Shown here piece by piece: positions 1 to 11,982 of a stretch of DNA of 64,000 nucleotides. Each line of letters starts with the position of its first letter. Position 1 is the stretch's first letter. The position numbers and the translations under genes are program-made. The notes beneath the pieces are model-generated. The model worked only from the letters and a program-made list of their open reading frames with translations, was not told the DNA's origin and ran no database searches. Source of the DNA: Cladobotryum mycophilum (taxonomy: Eukaryota > Ascomycota > Sordariomycetes > Hypocreales > Hypocreaceae); NCBI GenBank assembly GCA_036429605.1, contig CM071589.1:3720001-3784000 (forward strand). The letters run 5' to 3'.

Positions 1-1395
1 TACTCTTGCCGGACCCGCTTCTGCCAACGATGAAGGTTGTCTCGCTTGCTGGAAATGAAAATGACGATGTGTTGAGAACTTTCTTTGAGGGATTTGAGGG
101 GTATGCAAAGCTGACCTGTAGAACACTGTTAGCTATTATCCTGTAGAGAATTATAAAAATGGAGCACATGCATTGGTTAATTCGACATTGCCCACACAAT
201 ACTCCAGCTTGAGAGAGCCACTTGTCTGGCCTATTGCTGCATCACCAGGGTCTGTCGTGATTAACGACAAGAAGGAACCGGCCGCCATGCCTTTGGACAG
301 TACCAGCCAGTGAGGAAGAAGAGCTTCGATACCTTGAAATGCAGCTAGTGTTGCGTAAAAGGTTGTCAAGACATGACCGGGTGCCAGGCCCTGATTCACC
401 AATACGACACCATACCAGAATCCCACCAGGAACAGTGCAATAACCCAGAAGCTGACATAGCCCATTTGAATGGCATTGCATTGAGCTTGCACTAGATACT
501 GCTTTCCGGCTAACTTGACGGCTTGGTAATATTGCCGTAACTCGTGGTCAAAGCCGTTGAAGACTTTGACAAGATCAATAGCATTGATGGAGGCGGTGGC
601 GAGTTTTGATGCCGTTTCAAGATTGTGTTTCTGAGCTTGAATAGCCGGTTCTAGGCGTTTTGTTGCAAGAGACATGACGATCATCGAGACGGGGACAGTG
701 GCGAGGAGTACTAGCGTAAGTTTCCATGAGAAGTAAAAGGCCACACCAAGAGAGGCAATCGATGCCATGGTATCACAAATTAACAATCCCAGCACTTGGG
801 ATGTTGCTAGCTGAAGTTCTCTTGTTTGTCTATAGAAGCAAGGTTAGTAAAGATCTCTTGGGTGAAAGACAATGTTGACGTACGTCTGGACTCTAACCAG
901 AAGACTAGAGATGCCTTGGTACAAGGAGTCAAACCAGGCCATCCCCCGTGACAGCAGACTTGAGAAGACATCCTCACGCACTGAGTTAGCCTGCAACTCT
1001 CCGAATACAACCCAGGATGCCAGAAATGCTGAGCTTGCAAGCCAGTTTCCGATACCCAGGCCGACTAATACGAGACACCATTGCGAAACGTTGGTCAGCG
1101 TATCTTTGCCATCCTTTTTTCCATTGCCAAAATCGGCAACAATATCGAAGATCTTGCCCAAGATAATCGCCAGGACTGTCTTGAGAGCAGCGGAAAAGGC
1201 AGAGGAAAGTAGAGCGGCAACAAGGGGGCCGGCATGCTTCTTCTTGGTGAAGGCGAACAGGTGTTTCCAGGATGAGCGGGTTTGATGCTCGGCGGCTTGG
1301 GAGTCGGTCTCGGCGGAGGAAGAGTCAAGGTCAATCATGAAAGACTCTGTTGGCTTTGGCGTGATTACTTCTGTCTTCCCGTCTGAAGCCATCAT
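1..1395 (-). CDS. ABC transporter, Ste6/MDR (ABCB) type, 5' part only
   Basis: N-terminal ~428 residues of a full-size ABC exporter; the gene runs off the window start. Exons read 1395-884, 829-172 and 115-1. Exons 1 and 2 encode a cytosolic N-terminus and the first transmembrane domain with several hydrophobic helices. The last visible residues are the Walker A motif (GRSGSGKS) of the first nucleotide-binding domain, preceded by VELTNVSFAYPS, a typical NBD opening. Intron 1 (830-883) is GTACGT...CTATAG. Intron 2 (116-171) only keeps frame if it uses a GC donor (GCATGT...CTACAG). The family exports hydrophobic drugs or, for Ste6, the farnesylated a-pheromone; the substrate here is not decidable. 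Start chosen at the first of two adjacent ATGs. Confidence 0.88.
116..171 (-). other. GC-AG intron in the ABC transporter gene
   Basis: On the minus strand the intron starts GCATGT, contains AGCTAAC as branch site and ends TTCTACAG (56 bp). Splicing here joins AAT to GTC in phase 0 and gives the expected junction before Walker A. The nearby GT (GTGCTC) gives a wrong phase. Confidence 0.65.
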
Positions 1396-2350
1396 GGATG
1401 ATTTTTAAGCCTTACCATGAGACAAAAGGGGGACGAAGCGCGTTGCGAAGAAAAAGGGATGATGATAATGATGGCATGACAGTATTCAAAATTTGTTTGC
1501 CTCGAACCCATGATGACTTCGATAAAGGGAGAGACGCTATGGACGTATTGCCCGTTCAGGACAATCTCAAAGCAATCCTGAGGCTGTGGGGAAAGGACCC
1601 TATTCTAGCCCATGCATTGTCACATTGCGGTGGTTGATATTGTTCTCAAGCAGTGGCCACGAGGCCGACCCACAGAGCAGAGCCAAGGCGGAAGCACGAC
1701 ATTTTAAATGAAGGTATCCGACACGGCGGATCGGGTAAAGATTTTGAAAAACTGGGAAGAAAGAGGGATTTCTTCTTTTCCGTTAGAATGTAATTCATCT
1801 TCATCCTCATCCTCATCCTCATCTTGGGGTATTGACACGAGGTGAATAGTTACCCTGTATAGCTGCTGTTGTGCATCATCATGAACAAGTCTGCCTCTGG
1901 CATCTTCCTCAGTCGATAGCTCCACGCTAAAGAGATAGGTCGAATGTCACCGCCGAAGCTGAAACTGATTACGACGGAAGACTCGGATTGATTTAATAGT
2001 TCTCTGGTGACATTCGTTAATAATCGCTTGTTGTGGCCTGTAGGCAACGAACGATGTGATGGGTGAGTGGGCGAGTGGAGGTGACTGGCGGCTGCTCGGA
2101 TAGACTAGGATGTTCGCGTTTGTTCGAAGAAGGTTAAAGGTGGATCACAGTATAACATACAGTGCACATTCGTCGCAGACACTGTCTGTTGAGATCATTG
2201 CCCCTCCATGAATCCATCCAAACTTTTTTGTGCCCCACCACCATAATTGAGGATTTTACGATTAAAGCGACGATAACAAACAACACTCATTACTCACTCA
2301 TTTGCAAGACCAGAGAGGCTCTCCATCGACACAAGCACACATCAATCAAT
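1396..2350. other. Divergent intergenic region
   Basis: This 955 bp gap separates the ABC transporter start (-) from the PBDC1-like start (+), so it should hold both promoters. It contains a short CATCCT/CTCATC hexamer repeat around 1797-1823. No convincing extra gene is seen; the small open frames here have no coding features. Confidence 0.5.
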
Positions 2351-3036
2351 ATGGATCCCTTGGAAAGCATGTCATCGGGGGGTCCCGTCCCCACCAACTT
2401 TGATGCCAACCAGGCAGACAACATGGAGGAGGTATGTACGCAGAGTCACATCCCACAGTCTCAGTACGTCTGCCTGGATGTTGTACTAACCAGAACGTCT
2501 GTCAACAGATTGAGCAGCAGTTTGCCGTAAAGGGTATGTCGATACAAACATGACGACAGTGAAGTGCCATATGCTAACAAATCCAAGCTGTTCAACACCT
2601 CCAGACATACTGGTCCATCCTCGAAAAGGTCAAGGGCTCTGCCCTGCGTCTCACCCGGCTCGACAACGAAATCTACAGCCACCTCAAAGAAGCCTTTCCC
2701 GATTTCGACCCCGCCGTTACAATAAACGAGGACGAGATGAAGAGCAAGCAGGGCAAGGAGAAGTGGCGCGCCTTTATGAATGCCTACGAGGGCAAGGTTG
2801 ACGACTTTAACTTTGGAACCATGCTTCGAAACAGCCCCAAGGTCGAATATGAGGAGGACACAACCATTTTCGTTCCACGAATGCAGTTCTATGCTGTCGA
2901 AATTGCGAGGTTTGTTATCTATATGTCCATACTGTTAGTATTGGGCTTGTTCACTGACTACCGTCTTAGGAACAAGAATGGCTTGAACGATTGGATATAC
3001 GAGAAGAAGCAAGCCGAAAAAGCCGGGTCTAAATAA
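2351..3036 (+). CDS. PBDC1 / Ypl225w family protein
   Basis: Predicted 164 residues from four exons: 2351-2431, 2509-2533, 2588-2909 and 2970-3036. Introns have GTATGT, GTATGT and GTTTGT donors and AG acceptors, and the spliced length is an exact multiple of three. The body of the protein (QTYWSILEKV, LTRLDNEIY, then a helical stretch ending NGLNDWIYEKK) matches the PBDC1 family (old name polysaccharide biosynthesis domain containing 1). The family is conserved from yeast (YPL225W) to humans. Yeast Ypl225w has been reported as a cotranslational folding factor for elongation factor eEF1A; carrying that role over to this gene is inference. A lysine-rich C-terminal tail is present. Confidence 0.88.
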
Positions 3037-3740
3037 AGACATATTTATAGATAATGAAAAAAAGTTTGTTTCCAGTTGTTTTATTTCTGTCCTACATTGG
3101 CGTGCTTGACCCTTTCTGTACTAACCAAAGACGGCGGACATGAACGATCATGGTGAGTTGAGATATCATGAGGCTCTAAAAATGGAGGGTTAGGAATATT
3201 TGGATGGAAGGCTCCATTTTTTATCTTATGGTTTATTTGGAAAATGGGGTGCAGATACCCTTAGATTCACTGCATTTATCTCTTAGATCTTGTTTCGTTG
3301 TGAAGCCCACGACCATCATCGAGACTGAAAACCCGCGACAAGCAATCTTCTCGAAATTCGGAATATCCCGACGAACACTAAAATCGACATAAAGGACAAA
3401 AAGAGAAAGAAAAAAACAATGTGGTAGCGAATTACAGTCTCTTTGTCTGTTGGTGTGGTTCATTATCCGTCACGAGAGCGTGCGTCACATGGCGTGTTCA
3501 GGAACAAACGGACGAACGAACGTCAACCACCTAGCCTAACGGATTGATTGTGATGAGTTCAAAGTGAGGCGCGAGTGACAGCTGCAAACAGCTGACTTGG
3601 CTTTACCGTTTTCTTCTTCTTCTTCACTTCAACCTTTTAACTAATTTTTATTCTTGAATCAAATTTTTATTTTCCCTTGTTTTCTTCGTCATCATCATCG
3701 TTTCTGGATATCTTCTTTGGAACTGTAAACGAAAACAAAA
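3037..3740. other. Intergenic region
   Basis: Holds the 3' UTR of the PBDC1-like gene and the promoter/5' UTR of the following gene. There is a pyrimidine-rich (TTC) stretch at about 3608-3632, which is usual in fungal leaders. No gene is supported. Confidence 0.4.
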
Positions 3741-6519
3741 ATGGATTCCCCACACCGGCCTTCGTCCTCAGGTTCTTGGGGAGGTGGTGGCGGCGCATCT
3801 GCGTTTAGAGGACACCGCAAATGTGCCTCTTTGACTACTGATGATATTGGTATCCCGGCATCTGTAAGCAGTCAAAGTATCAGACGCGCAAAGTCGACGA
3901 TAGAACGAACTCGCCCTTGGACACCGTTGCGATCTCCGACACCTCAGCCTCGACCTCAAACCCCCCAGACTCCTCAAACACCCCGAACGCTCAATCGACC
4001 TTTGTCATCACAGTCACAGTCCCTTCAACCACCTGATTCTAGGACGGCAAGCCCAAAACGAACCAAGCCCGCTGGACCGAGTCGCTCTAGACCTCCGCCC
4101 TGGGACCGGACTGTAGATGTCGTCTACTATAAACACAGACAGGAAGATCCCGGTCATAGTCGCAGAGTAGCCTTTGAGTCATCTTTGGTAACTTTCCACG
4201 CCGAGCACGGTCGTGTCATCTCCGACTCAAGCACCTTGAGACTCCCGGACCACATACGGTTTCTCATATTCCAACACCTCATCACCAACCATAGTCAGAC
4301 AAAGAACCCTATATCGCTCAACCATTATGGTTCCAACAAAGACTGCTGGGAGACTTGCGATTTCACGACACTCGACGACGCTCTTCAACCGCTGTGGCCA
4401 TACTTTGACGTCTCGTTTGGGTTGTATGCCGATATAATGCTGACCTTTTTGTCACAGCACGCATTCCATGCGACTTTCTCTCCGTTTGTGAATGAACGAC
4501 TCAACCCACTCGCGACAAAATGGTTGAACAAGTATGGGCCGTATATGCGGTCCGTCGCTCTCGAAGTCGATTTCTCGAGACTCTACCATGGTCCACAGCT
4601 CGGTGCCATCAACTTGACCCCTAGTCTCGGGCGTATCGAGAAGCTGCTCTTCGACTTTAGCGCATCTCAGGAGAAAAGAGCGAGTTCGGCACCCTTGGAG
4701 AGCTTGGTTCTGCTTTGTCGTAGATACTATGGCAGGAGACAATTCGTTGAGATCCATCGGGAGAGTCCTGAGAGCGAGGCCCCGAGTCGCAGCAACTGGG
4801 AGACCATGAGGCTCAACTTTGGGTCCTTGTTTTCGCCCCCCAAGTCACCACCGCAGCTTTCGAAGCACGACTTTCACAAAATATTCCACGTTTCTGATGC
4901 AGCTGACGCTACCGGCTCTCCAGGTTCTATCATCTCTTTCGGTTCGCCTCAATCATCTAGGTTGGCTGGATCTATTCAGTCAGCAGTATCTTCTGGCTCT
5001 TCTGGCTCATCCAGTTCGGGCAAACCCTCCAATCCCTTGGTGGAAACCCGTGTGCCTTCACCGAGCAACCAACCTACGGGAGATGACCACATTGCAGAGG
5101 ACCGGTTTACTAAGAATGACCGGCCTGCCCAAATTGCCCAATCCACCGACCCCCTTCTACGAGTCTCGATAATGATGACATTGGCGTCGGCAACGATAAA
5201 GAAAACGACGGGAATAGCAACATCGAGAATATTGACGAAGATTCCAGCAAGAATAATGATGAGATTGGAGAAGAAAACACTCAGACGGACGACGCAACTC
5301 ATCAAATCTCTAACAACAGTCAAATCGACACGAGCAGCACAAACGACATTGCTAACCCCATTGTCGATACTACCAACCCCAACACTAGTCTAATTAGCAA
5401 CGGCAGTAATGGTAGCGGTAGTAGCAAATCCAGTAACAATAACAACACTGACGCCAGCATTCTTACCAATCAGGAGGACCCAGAGAGTCCAAATACGTCT
5501 CACAGCTCTAGTGCCTCAGATGATTCAACTGCCTCGGCCGACTCGGGTGGTTCGAATGAGTCAACCGATTCAGGCAGTCCGGGCCAGTTAGGTCGTTCAA
5601 ACCAGTCGGATCGTTCAAGCGGCTCGGGCAGTTCAAGCAGTTCGGATAGTTCCACTGATTCAAGCAACTCCAGCAGCATTGAAGGCCCCTATCCTCAAAA
5701 CATTTCCAACAGTCTCTGGGGTTCTAGAAACAGCAGCAACAGCAGCAGCAGTAGCAGTGACGAAACTAAGACACCGTCCCGCGACTCCGGCTCTGGCTCC
5801 GACTCTGGCAGCTACGGATCCATCCCCTCCGACGTCCTCAGAGACCTAACCTTCGGCCCGAGCTACTGCGACGACAGCGACCTACTCATATGCAATCGCC
5901 TGATCCGCCTCCGCAACCGCCTCAACTCCATCCGCATGGCCGGATTCAGCGACGACTACACCGGCAGTCTCATCGCCACGCTGTTCTCCCCCTCTTTCCC
6001 CCCGCAGACGAGCAACCCGCCGAACAGCAGCAACAGCAGCCGTACTCGTACCGCGTCGCGCCCTCGACGGCCTGGCCGAGACTGGGGGGCCAGAAGTCAT
6101 GGGTGGACGCCCACGACGGTCACCTCGTAGTGGACGATCACGACGTTCACGACCAGGTCCCCACGGCCTTCCCGGAGGGCGCCATGCAGCTCCCGCCTCC
6201 GGTAGTGTCTCCCGACGGGACCGTCACACTCCCCGACATGGGACCCCTACCCCCGCGGAGAACCAGAGTCAGAGCCAAGAGCGTTTCCTCAATTCATACC
6301 ACAAGCACAAGCACAAGTATCGCAAGCAGAATCTCTTGGGGCAGCACCCCGAGTACTCGTAGCTGGGGCGGCAGCAGCGAGAGCTCCAGCGAACTAAGTT
6401 CCCTGTTCAAAGTGCAGAGCCAGGACAGGTCGGTGATGCAGATGATGATGCACAAGTACGGCAGGGGAAAGAATCTGTCAATGAGGGGATACGCACACAA
6501 GATGTCGTCATCTGTCTAA
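3741..6519 (+). CDS. Conserved Ser-rich fungal protein, reading frame broken twice
   Basis: Restoring two single-base shifts gives one protein of about 926 residues. Frame 1 (3741 to ~5150) starts MDSPHRPSSS, has a Pro/Thr-rich N-terminus and then a conserved folded block (DHIRFLIFQHLI, RLNPLATKWLNKYGPY, LVLLCRRYYGRRQ). Frame 2 (~5155 to ~6000) has no stop and encodes a long Ser/Asn/Asp-rich stretch, then a second block (DLLICNRLIRLRNRLNSIRM, GFSDDYTGSLIATLF). Frame 3 (~6003 to 6519) continues with YRVAPSTAWPRLGGQKSWVD and a Ser-rich tail. From memory, the second and third blocks occur in this order in related Sordariomycete proteins, which supports one gene. The breaks lie on C runs at 5150-5154 and 5998-6003. 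The function is unknown. A real pseudogene or unrecognised small introns are alternatives. Confidence 0.72.
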
Positions 6520-6653
6520 AAAGTTTTTTGGTTCGTTTTGGGTGTACGGAGTATATATAAGACATTGACCAAGCATAATGTACAAGCATGTAATAGTAGT
6601 AATAGAATGTATATAATAAGACCGATATTATATACCGTACGTCGTATAATCTC

Positions 6654-6760
6654 AGAAGAAAAAGAAAAAGAAAACAAGGGAAGAAAAGGAGGAAGAAGAA
6701 AAAAGAAAAAAGAAAAAAAGAAAAAAGAAAGAAAAAAGAAGAAGAAAAAGAAGAAGAAAA
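6654..6760 (+). repeat. Polypurine tract
   Basis: This is 107 bp of A and G with a single C at 6675; 6676-6760 is uninterrupted purine. It lies about 135 bp after the stop codon of the Ser-rich protein gene, so it is probably in the 3' UTR or terminator region. Confidence 0.9.
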
Positions 6761-7249
6761 CACGTGCGTTTCGAAACGTAAAAGGGGGTTTGTCTTGTAG
6801 TTGTTGTCTCTCCATATGGAATTATTCAATTACGTTCAACCCAAACAAATCAATACGGCTCCCTTGGCGTTTACCGGGAAAAAGCTTCCTAAGGCAAGCA
6901 AGTCTTTGACTTCTCCACTTCCCGCTTCCGCACTCCACATGGCTTAGAGACAAATGCCCAACCCATAAAAGGTCTAGGATATACCAGTTCCTTATTATGT
7001 GCGCCGTATACCTTGTTATGAACTGGGGTGTGTCTCTTTTGCTAATTGCTGTACGAGGGAGGATGCTTAAGACTTGGTAATAAGATACATGTATTAACTA
7101 TTTAGTAATGTCTTGACGCAAAATGAAGAGGTTTTATTGGGTTTGGTTTTGCATTCCTCATAAGATGTATCTGTCCCATACCTGCTTGGGACAATGTAAC
7201 TAATAATACATTAATTATAAGGGATAGTAGATGGCGGTGAATCGCTTTT
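6761..7249. other. Convergent intergenic region
   Basis: 3' flanks of the Ser-rich protein gene (+) and the MFS transporter (-). I see nothing else here. Confidence 0.4.
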
Positions 7250-9119
7250 TCAGTTCTTCTGCAGAGCCTAGTTTCGTAATTAGCATGTTGATGAACGATA
7301 TTCGTAATGAGCGGGAAAAGCTTACCATGGCCACTCTGCTCTTTGACCGAATCCTCTGGCCATAGAACATCAATACCCAGGGTATCACCGTCAACCCCGT
7401 AGCGATCCCACCGAGCACCGCACCGGCACCCCTGACGCCAAGATTTTGGAACATGGCCCCGGTGACAAGAGGGAAAACACCGCCAAGGATGTTTCGGCAG
7501 AAGCTCTGTGCTGCCAAGGCAGATGAGGCGTAGATGTGGTAAGAATCGGCGAGATAGTTAAAGGTGGCCAGGTAGACGGCGTAGATGCCCCAGATGGCCA
7601 GCCCGAGACCAACAGCTTGGGTATAGCCACGACCCGTAGTATCGGCCATGAAGGCGATAAAAAGCCCAATCGGCAAGAGCGTGGCAGTGAAGCAGGAAAA
7701 GTACAGTCTCGACTCGGGCGCCTCGGCCGGGAACCTTGTCCTCAGAAACGCCCAGAGTCTGGATTCAGAATACTGGAACTCCTCTTCGTGGACTCTCCAC
7801 TGCGGGTGCTTCAGAAGCTTTTCCTGGAGTATGCTAACGCACGGGGCAATAGTCGACGCGATCATCATGGCGACGTAAACACGGCTTGACATGCTAAAGT
7901 CGTTTCCGTGGAGGAAAGGAACGACTGAGAAGGAGAGGTAGAGGACACCCCAGGAAAAGGCAGCCCACAGGGAGAAGCAAAAGATGACAGGCTCAGTGAC
8001 TAGCAGATGAAACGGCCGCTTGACGGACGTCGCAACGATCCGCCCTAGAGATGCTCTCTGTTCATCTTCCTTGACAACCCATCGGACTCGTCGAAGCTGA
8101 CCCTCGGGCGTGGCATCAATCTTGTCACTGCTATCCAGCGTGAAGGATGTGAGACTAGATGACGCGGAACTTGTCATTGCCAAGTCACGATCTACCCAAA
8201 GGCCATATGCACCATGGGTCTCGAGCTTCTCGTACCATTGGTTCAGTGCTTTTGCCTTCTTTGACAGGATGACGCAACGTCTACTTTCGGTAAAAAAGGC
8301 CAGAAACGCCGCCACCGTCGTCCCGTTCAGGATTACCTGAACCCAAAATGACCACTTCCACGCCATGGTTGTCGGTCCCAATGTCTTAATAAGTGCGGCT
8401 GAGACCAGTGGGCCGGCCCCTGTTCCTCCCAGTGCTGAACCAGCGAACAGTGCCATGGGGGTGTTTCTCTCATGATTTGCCCAGATGTCTGCCAAGACGC
8501 CACCCACGACGGTGCTGAAGACTGATGTCCCTATGCCCTGGAAGAACCGGCATACCAGCATGCCCGCGATGTTGGTCATAACCGAGCAAATGGCTGGGAA
8601 GATGACAAAGACGGCACCGGCAGCCATGAAGATCGGTTTCCGGCCCCAGACTTCAGACATAGGGGCAAGTACCATTGGCGCCGAAGCAAATCCAAAGCAG
8701 TAGGTGGTAATACCCACCAGGACCACAAGTCGAGAAGTCCCCAGGTCGTGAGCCATAATGAGTGCTGGAGGTGAATAGGCACCAGCAACGACGCCCGTCA
8801 GAAAACAAGCAATGCATGACAAGATCAACATCATGCATTTGCGAGCAGGACTCCATTCTGATGGTGAGACATAACGCTTCATATCTGGGCAAGGCGGTAA
8901 TGCCTTCTCATCAGATCGGCCAGATTGTTCAGAGGCCCGAGGCAATGGCAGCTTGGTATCAAATGTGAGATACAAATATGAGATGGGGCTGTTGTTGTCA
9001 AGCCTGATTGTCGTGTTCTGCCTGTGATATGGCTTCTCATCAATGGGAGATAGCTCAGCGCCGTCCTCGTGGGCCGAGCCCAAACTGCTAGAAGACATGG
9101 CTGTATATTCTAATAGCAC
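7250..9119 (-). CDS. MFS transporter, DHA1 drug/polyamine type
   Basis: Predicted 603 residues (634 if the last intron is retained). The cytosolic N-terminus of about 90 residues is followed by twelve hydrophobic segments. Motif A appears as SEVWGRKPIF and the DHA1-typical NHERNTPMALF follows after the fourth helix. A long central loop is rich in Ser and charged residues. The family exports drugs, polyamines or metabolites at the plasma membrane by proton antiport; the substrate is unknown. A likely terminal intron at 7268-7325 (GTAAGC, GCTAAT branch, CTAG) gives a short end VAMALQKN with stop at 7250; reading through gives a different tail ending at 7215. Start is ATG at 9119; a second in-frame ATG lies seven codons later. 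Confidence 0.88.
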
Positions 9120-10314
9120 TGAGATGGCGATGAGGCTCGAATTGAACGTGTCAGTAGCTCTAGGACAAAGGTCTATAGAATCGGGGGATGATGGAGCAAT
9201 ATGTACCTCCCATGATTTCGCTAAAACACCCCAGAGTATTTTGTTTACCAGCCATGCGCCCGTCAGTCTATTACTCCCTATCCCCCTGAGTGGAGCTCAG
9301 AAAAACGAATAACAGGAAATACATGCGCAGGGTTCTCTCCAAGTGGCCCACGCAGCTATTCGAATGACGTGATGGAAGTCTGCGAGAAGCCCAGTAAGAT
9401 AACACGCCGAATTCAGGATGAAATTTCTTCATATCGTTTCATCAGGAGTGGCTCGCCACCCCTAGACATCTTGAGCGGTGATTCCATAATTTCAGACACC
9501 AAAGGCACCATTGCCACAAGCAATTCCTCCAAGAGGTCGGTATCTTACTAACAGCCACAGAGGACGTCAATGTCTCATCTCCTACAGCTGAATCTGTACT
9601 GAGACTTGTTTAATAACTGTAGAATAGTTTGATCACCGTAACATGATTATATAATCTGTCTGTGACACTTCTAACATTTGACGCTATCACCACAGGAATA
9701 TTCAGTATCTTCAGACTAAGTTCTTGCACGATCGAATCGTGCAACCCCATAGCAGCCCTACCGGAGAGTGCTTCGGGCCGATGTTAGTGGATGGAATTGC
9801 CGGAGGTTTAATGGCTATAGGACGTTGCCGTTAAGAGTCTAAACGCACCGAAGAATAAAAATATCAGATTCCTCAGCGTGTCTTGCCGATTTCCGAATTT
9901 GACATAGTTGGATGGATCAACAGCTTGATCCCGAGAGTTGCTAGGATCAGTGCCAAGACATGAACTTGGGACCAATTTGCCGACATCAAAAACTTTGTTT
10001 TTCGCGCTCAGACCTTGATGTATATGCCGCCTCTAACCCAAATCCTTGCTGAATGAAATCCTGGTATAGCAGACTCATAGCTTCATGCCTCTAATTTGCC
10101 TTCTCTGATACAAGTAACAGCCTTTGGAACAAACCGAAAGCAATTACTAAGCAGGGCCCACCGTGATTCGTGGCACAACAGTTGAACCATCATGACTTTT
10201 CAGTCAGCTAAAGTCGTGGTCAAAAAGTTGCAGCTCTCGTTGCGTTTATTGATCCTATGCTGATGGACTGTACGGCGGGCAAAGGCAGTTGATCCAAGTG
10301 TTACGCCACCTGCC
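9120..10314. other. Intergenic region, no gene seen
   Basis: 1.2 kb between the MFS transporter start and the 3' end of the next gene. The 60-90 codon open frames here lack recognisable domains or splice signals. It should hold the MFS promoter. Confidence 0.4.
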
Positions 10315-11518
10315 TTATGTGAATTTTGGTAAACTTGGCTCCATTATCTTATCACCTTCGTTCATATTGTCTTTAGATGCCTGGATTGGTTCTGCGGCGA
10401 CTTCGACTGGGGTGCTGTTAACTGAGATATGGGGAATCCTGAGAATAAAGTCATTATGTGTGTTCGGATTAGCCGTTTTTGAGATTCCAGGCCGTGTCTC
10501 TGCGGATAACTCTCTTGGCTCCATCTGTTTATCCTCTAGCTCCACGGGAATCTGCTCCCCTAGCCGCGCTGTGCCTTGGTAGGGATCTTGTTGATCCCAT
10601 GGATCTTCCGGCAGCCTATCTGGCCCTTCGCGGATCCTCCTCCTCCGTCTTACTAATAAGAAGATGATCACAGACATGACAGCGATGGCGCCCAAGCAGC
10701 TCCCAACCGCGACCCCCGCGGTAGAGCTTGGAGTTAAAACAAACTTGGACCCTGGTGAGTGGGTGGATGGGGATGTCGGCTGATTAGCGGGCGTCTTGTT
10801 TGTAATAGCCGACGTCGTTGTTGCATCAGGCGACACTGCGCTCGATCCGGGCATGGCGGATTCGCTCGGAATAGGGGCCAGGGTAGGAACTCCGGGAGGT
10901 AGACGATTGCTTCCCGTCTTCAAATCCTCACTCCTCCAACGAATCTCAAATGCCGGCGCAGAAAGAATAGTTCCCCCAAAATCGGATGTCGCATATCTCT
11001 GATCCCTCGTTTTGTCGTTGCAGTCATAGCCGCTTGTTGTGTTAGCAGTATTCTTCCAAAGGAACTGCAAATGAGGCGGGGGCTGCTTACATTGGTATAC
11101 ATCTAACCGCTGTCTCGCTCTCTCGAATGGGCCAGCCGTTGCTCAGGGCCGATGTTTGGGTACACATGGCTCGATAGCCAACAAAGCATTCTCCGGGCGA
11201 ATAGAAGCCTCCGTTCGACCAGAGATCGAGACCCCCAGGAATTCTACAGCTGTCAAAGTCGTCTTCCAGCACTGGAGCTGGACATGGAATTGCCTGTAGT
11301 GTCATTGGCATGTACGGCACCTCTTTCGTGCCGCTAGAGAGCGTGCTTGCAGTCATGTTTGCTTGAGCGCTCGCGATGTCGATACTTGGGAGTCGAATCG
11401 GTGTAGGGGGCGTCTGCAATTAGAATGCGATCTCTTTTCTTCCTGCTTGGACAGCAACAAGCAAGCAACAAAATAAGGGAGACAGAGTGCGATGAAGAAG
11501 AAAATAAAGAGGATGCAT
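10315..11518 (-). CDS. Single-pass membrane protein with Cys-containing ectodomain
   Basis: The model has a signal-peptide exon (11518-11459, MHPLYFLLHR...), then 11413-11091 and 11032-10315. The second intron is solid: GTAAGC, GCTAAC branch, CAAG acceptor, 58 bp. The first (45 bp, weak GTTGCT donor, TTCTAATTGCAG end) is needed to bypass an in-frame TAA and is tentative. The ectodomain has about six Cys (PCPAPVLEDDFDSC, GECFVGYRAMC, RCIPIGYDC) and then a Ser/Thr/Pro-rich stalk. One transmembrane helix (AVGSCLGAIAVMSVIIFLLV) is followed by RRRRR and an acidic cytosolic tail of about 100 residues. The architecture resembles fungal wall-stress sensors or related surface glycoproteins, but I cannot place it in a named family. 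Confidence 0.65.
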
Positions 11519-11982
11519 AGTTTGAACAAAACTTTGAAAGGAAAGAGGGGGTGGGTGAAGATGTTTGCTATATCGGCAGGAGCAACTCGGAGTGGCTGCC
11601 CTTGTTTGACAGCACGGGATCACCACCAAAGGCAAGCCGCCAATCTTTTCCAGATACAGGCAAATAGGGGCCTCGTCTTTATGCCCATAGAGAATATACC
11701 CAAGGCCCGGGGGAAAGTCTATCGTTATTATTTCTATGCATAGGGGGAAAACGCTGCCTGAAAACCATAGTCTGTTCTGTCATCTCCAAACGAACAATTC
11801 TCCCAACAGTGATTCAGTCATTTCTCGCACCCCCAGATGCAACATTACCGTGTAACCCTGTGTATCTAAACTATCCATCCCGCCTGTCCTGTCCAACACA
11901 ATCTCCGAAACATGCTGCAGTATGCCTCTCTTTCCCGCATCGCAGAGTAAAGAGACACTCATAGCACCTTGCAGCAAGACAC
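11519..11982. other. Intergenic region
   Basis: Promoter of the single-pass membrane protein gene and 3' flank of the DUF1769 gene, both on the minus strand. Nothing else is recognised. Confidence 0.4.
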
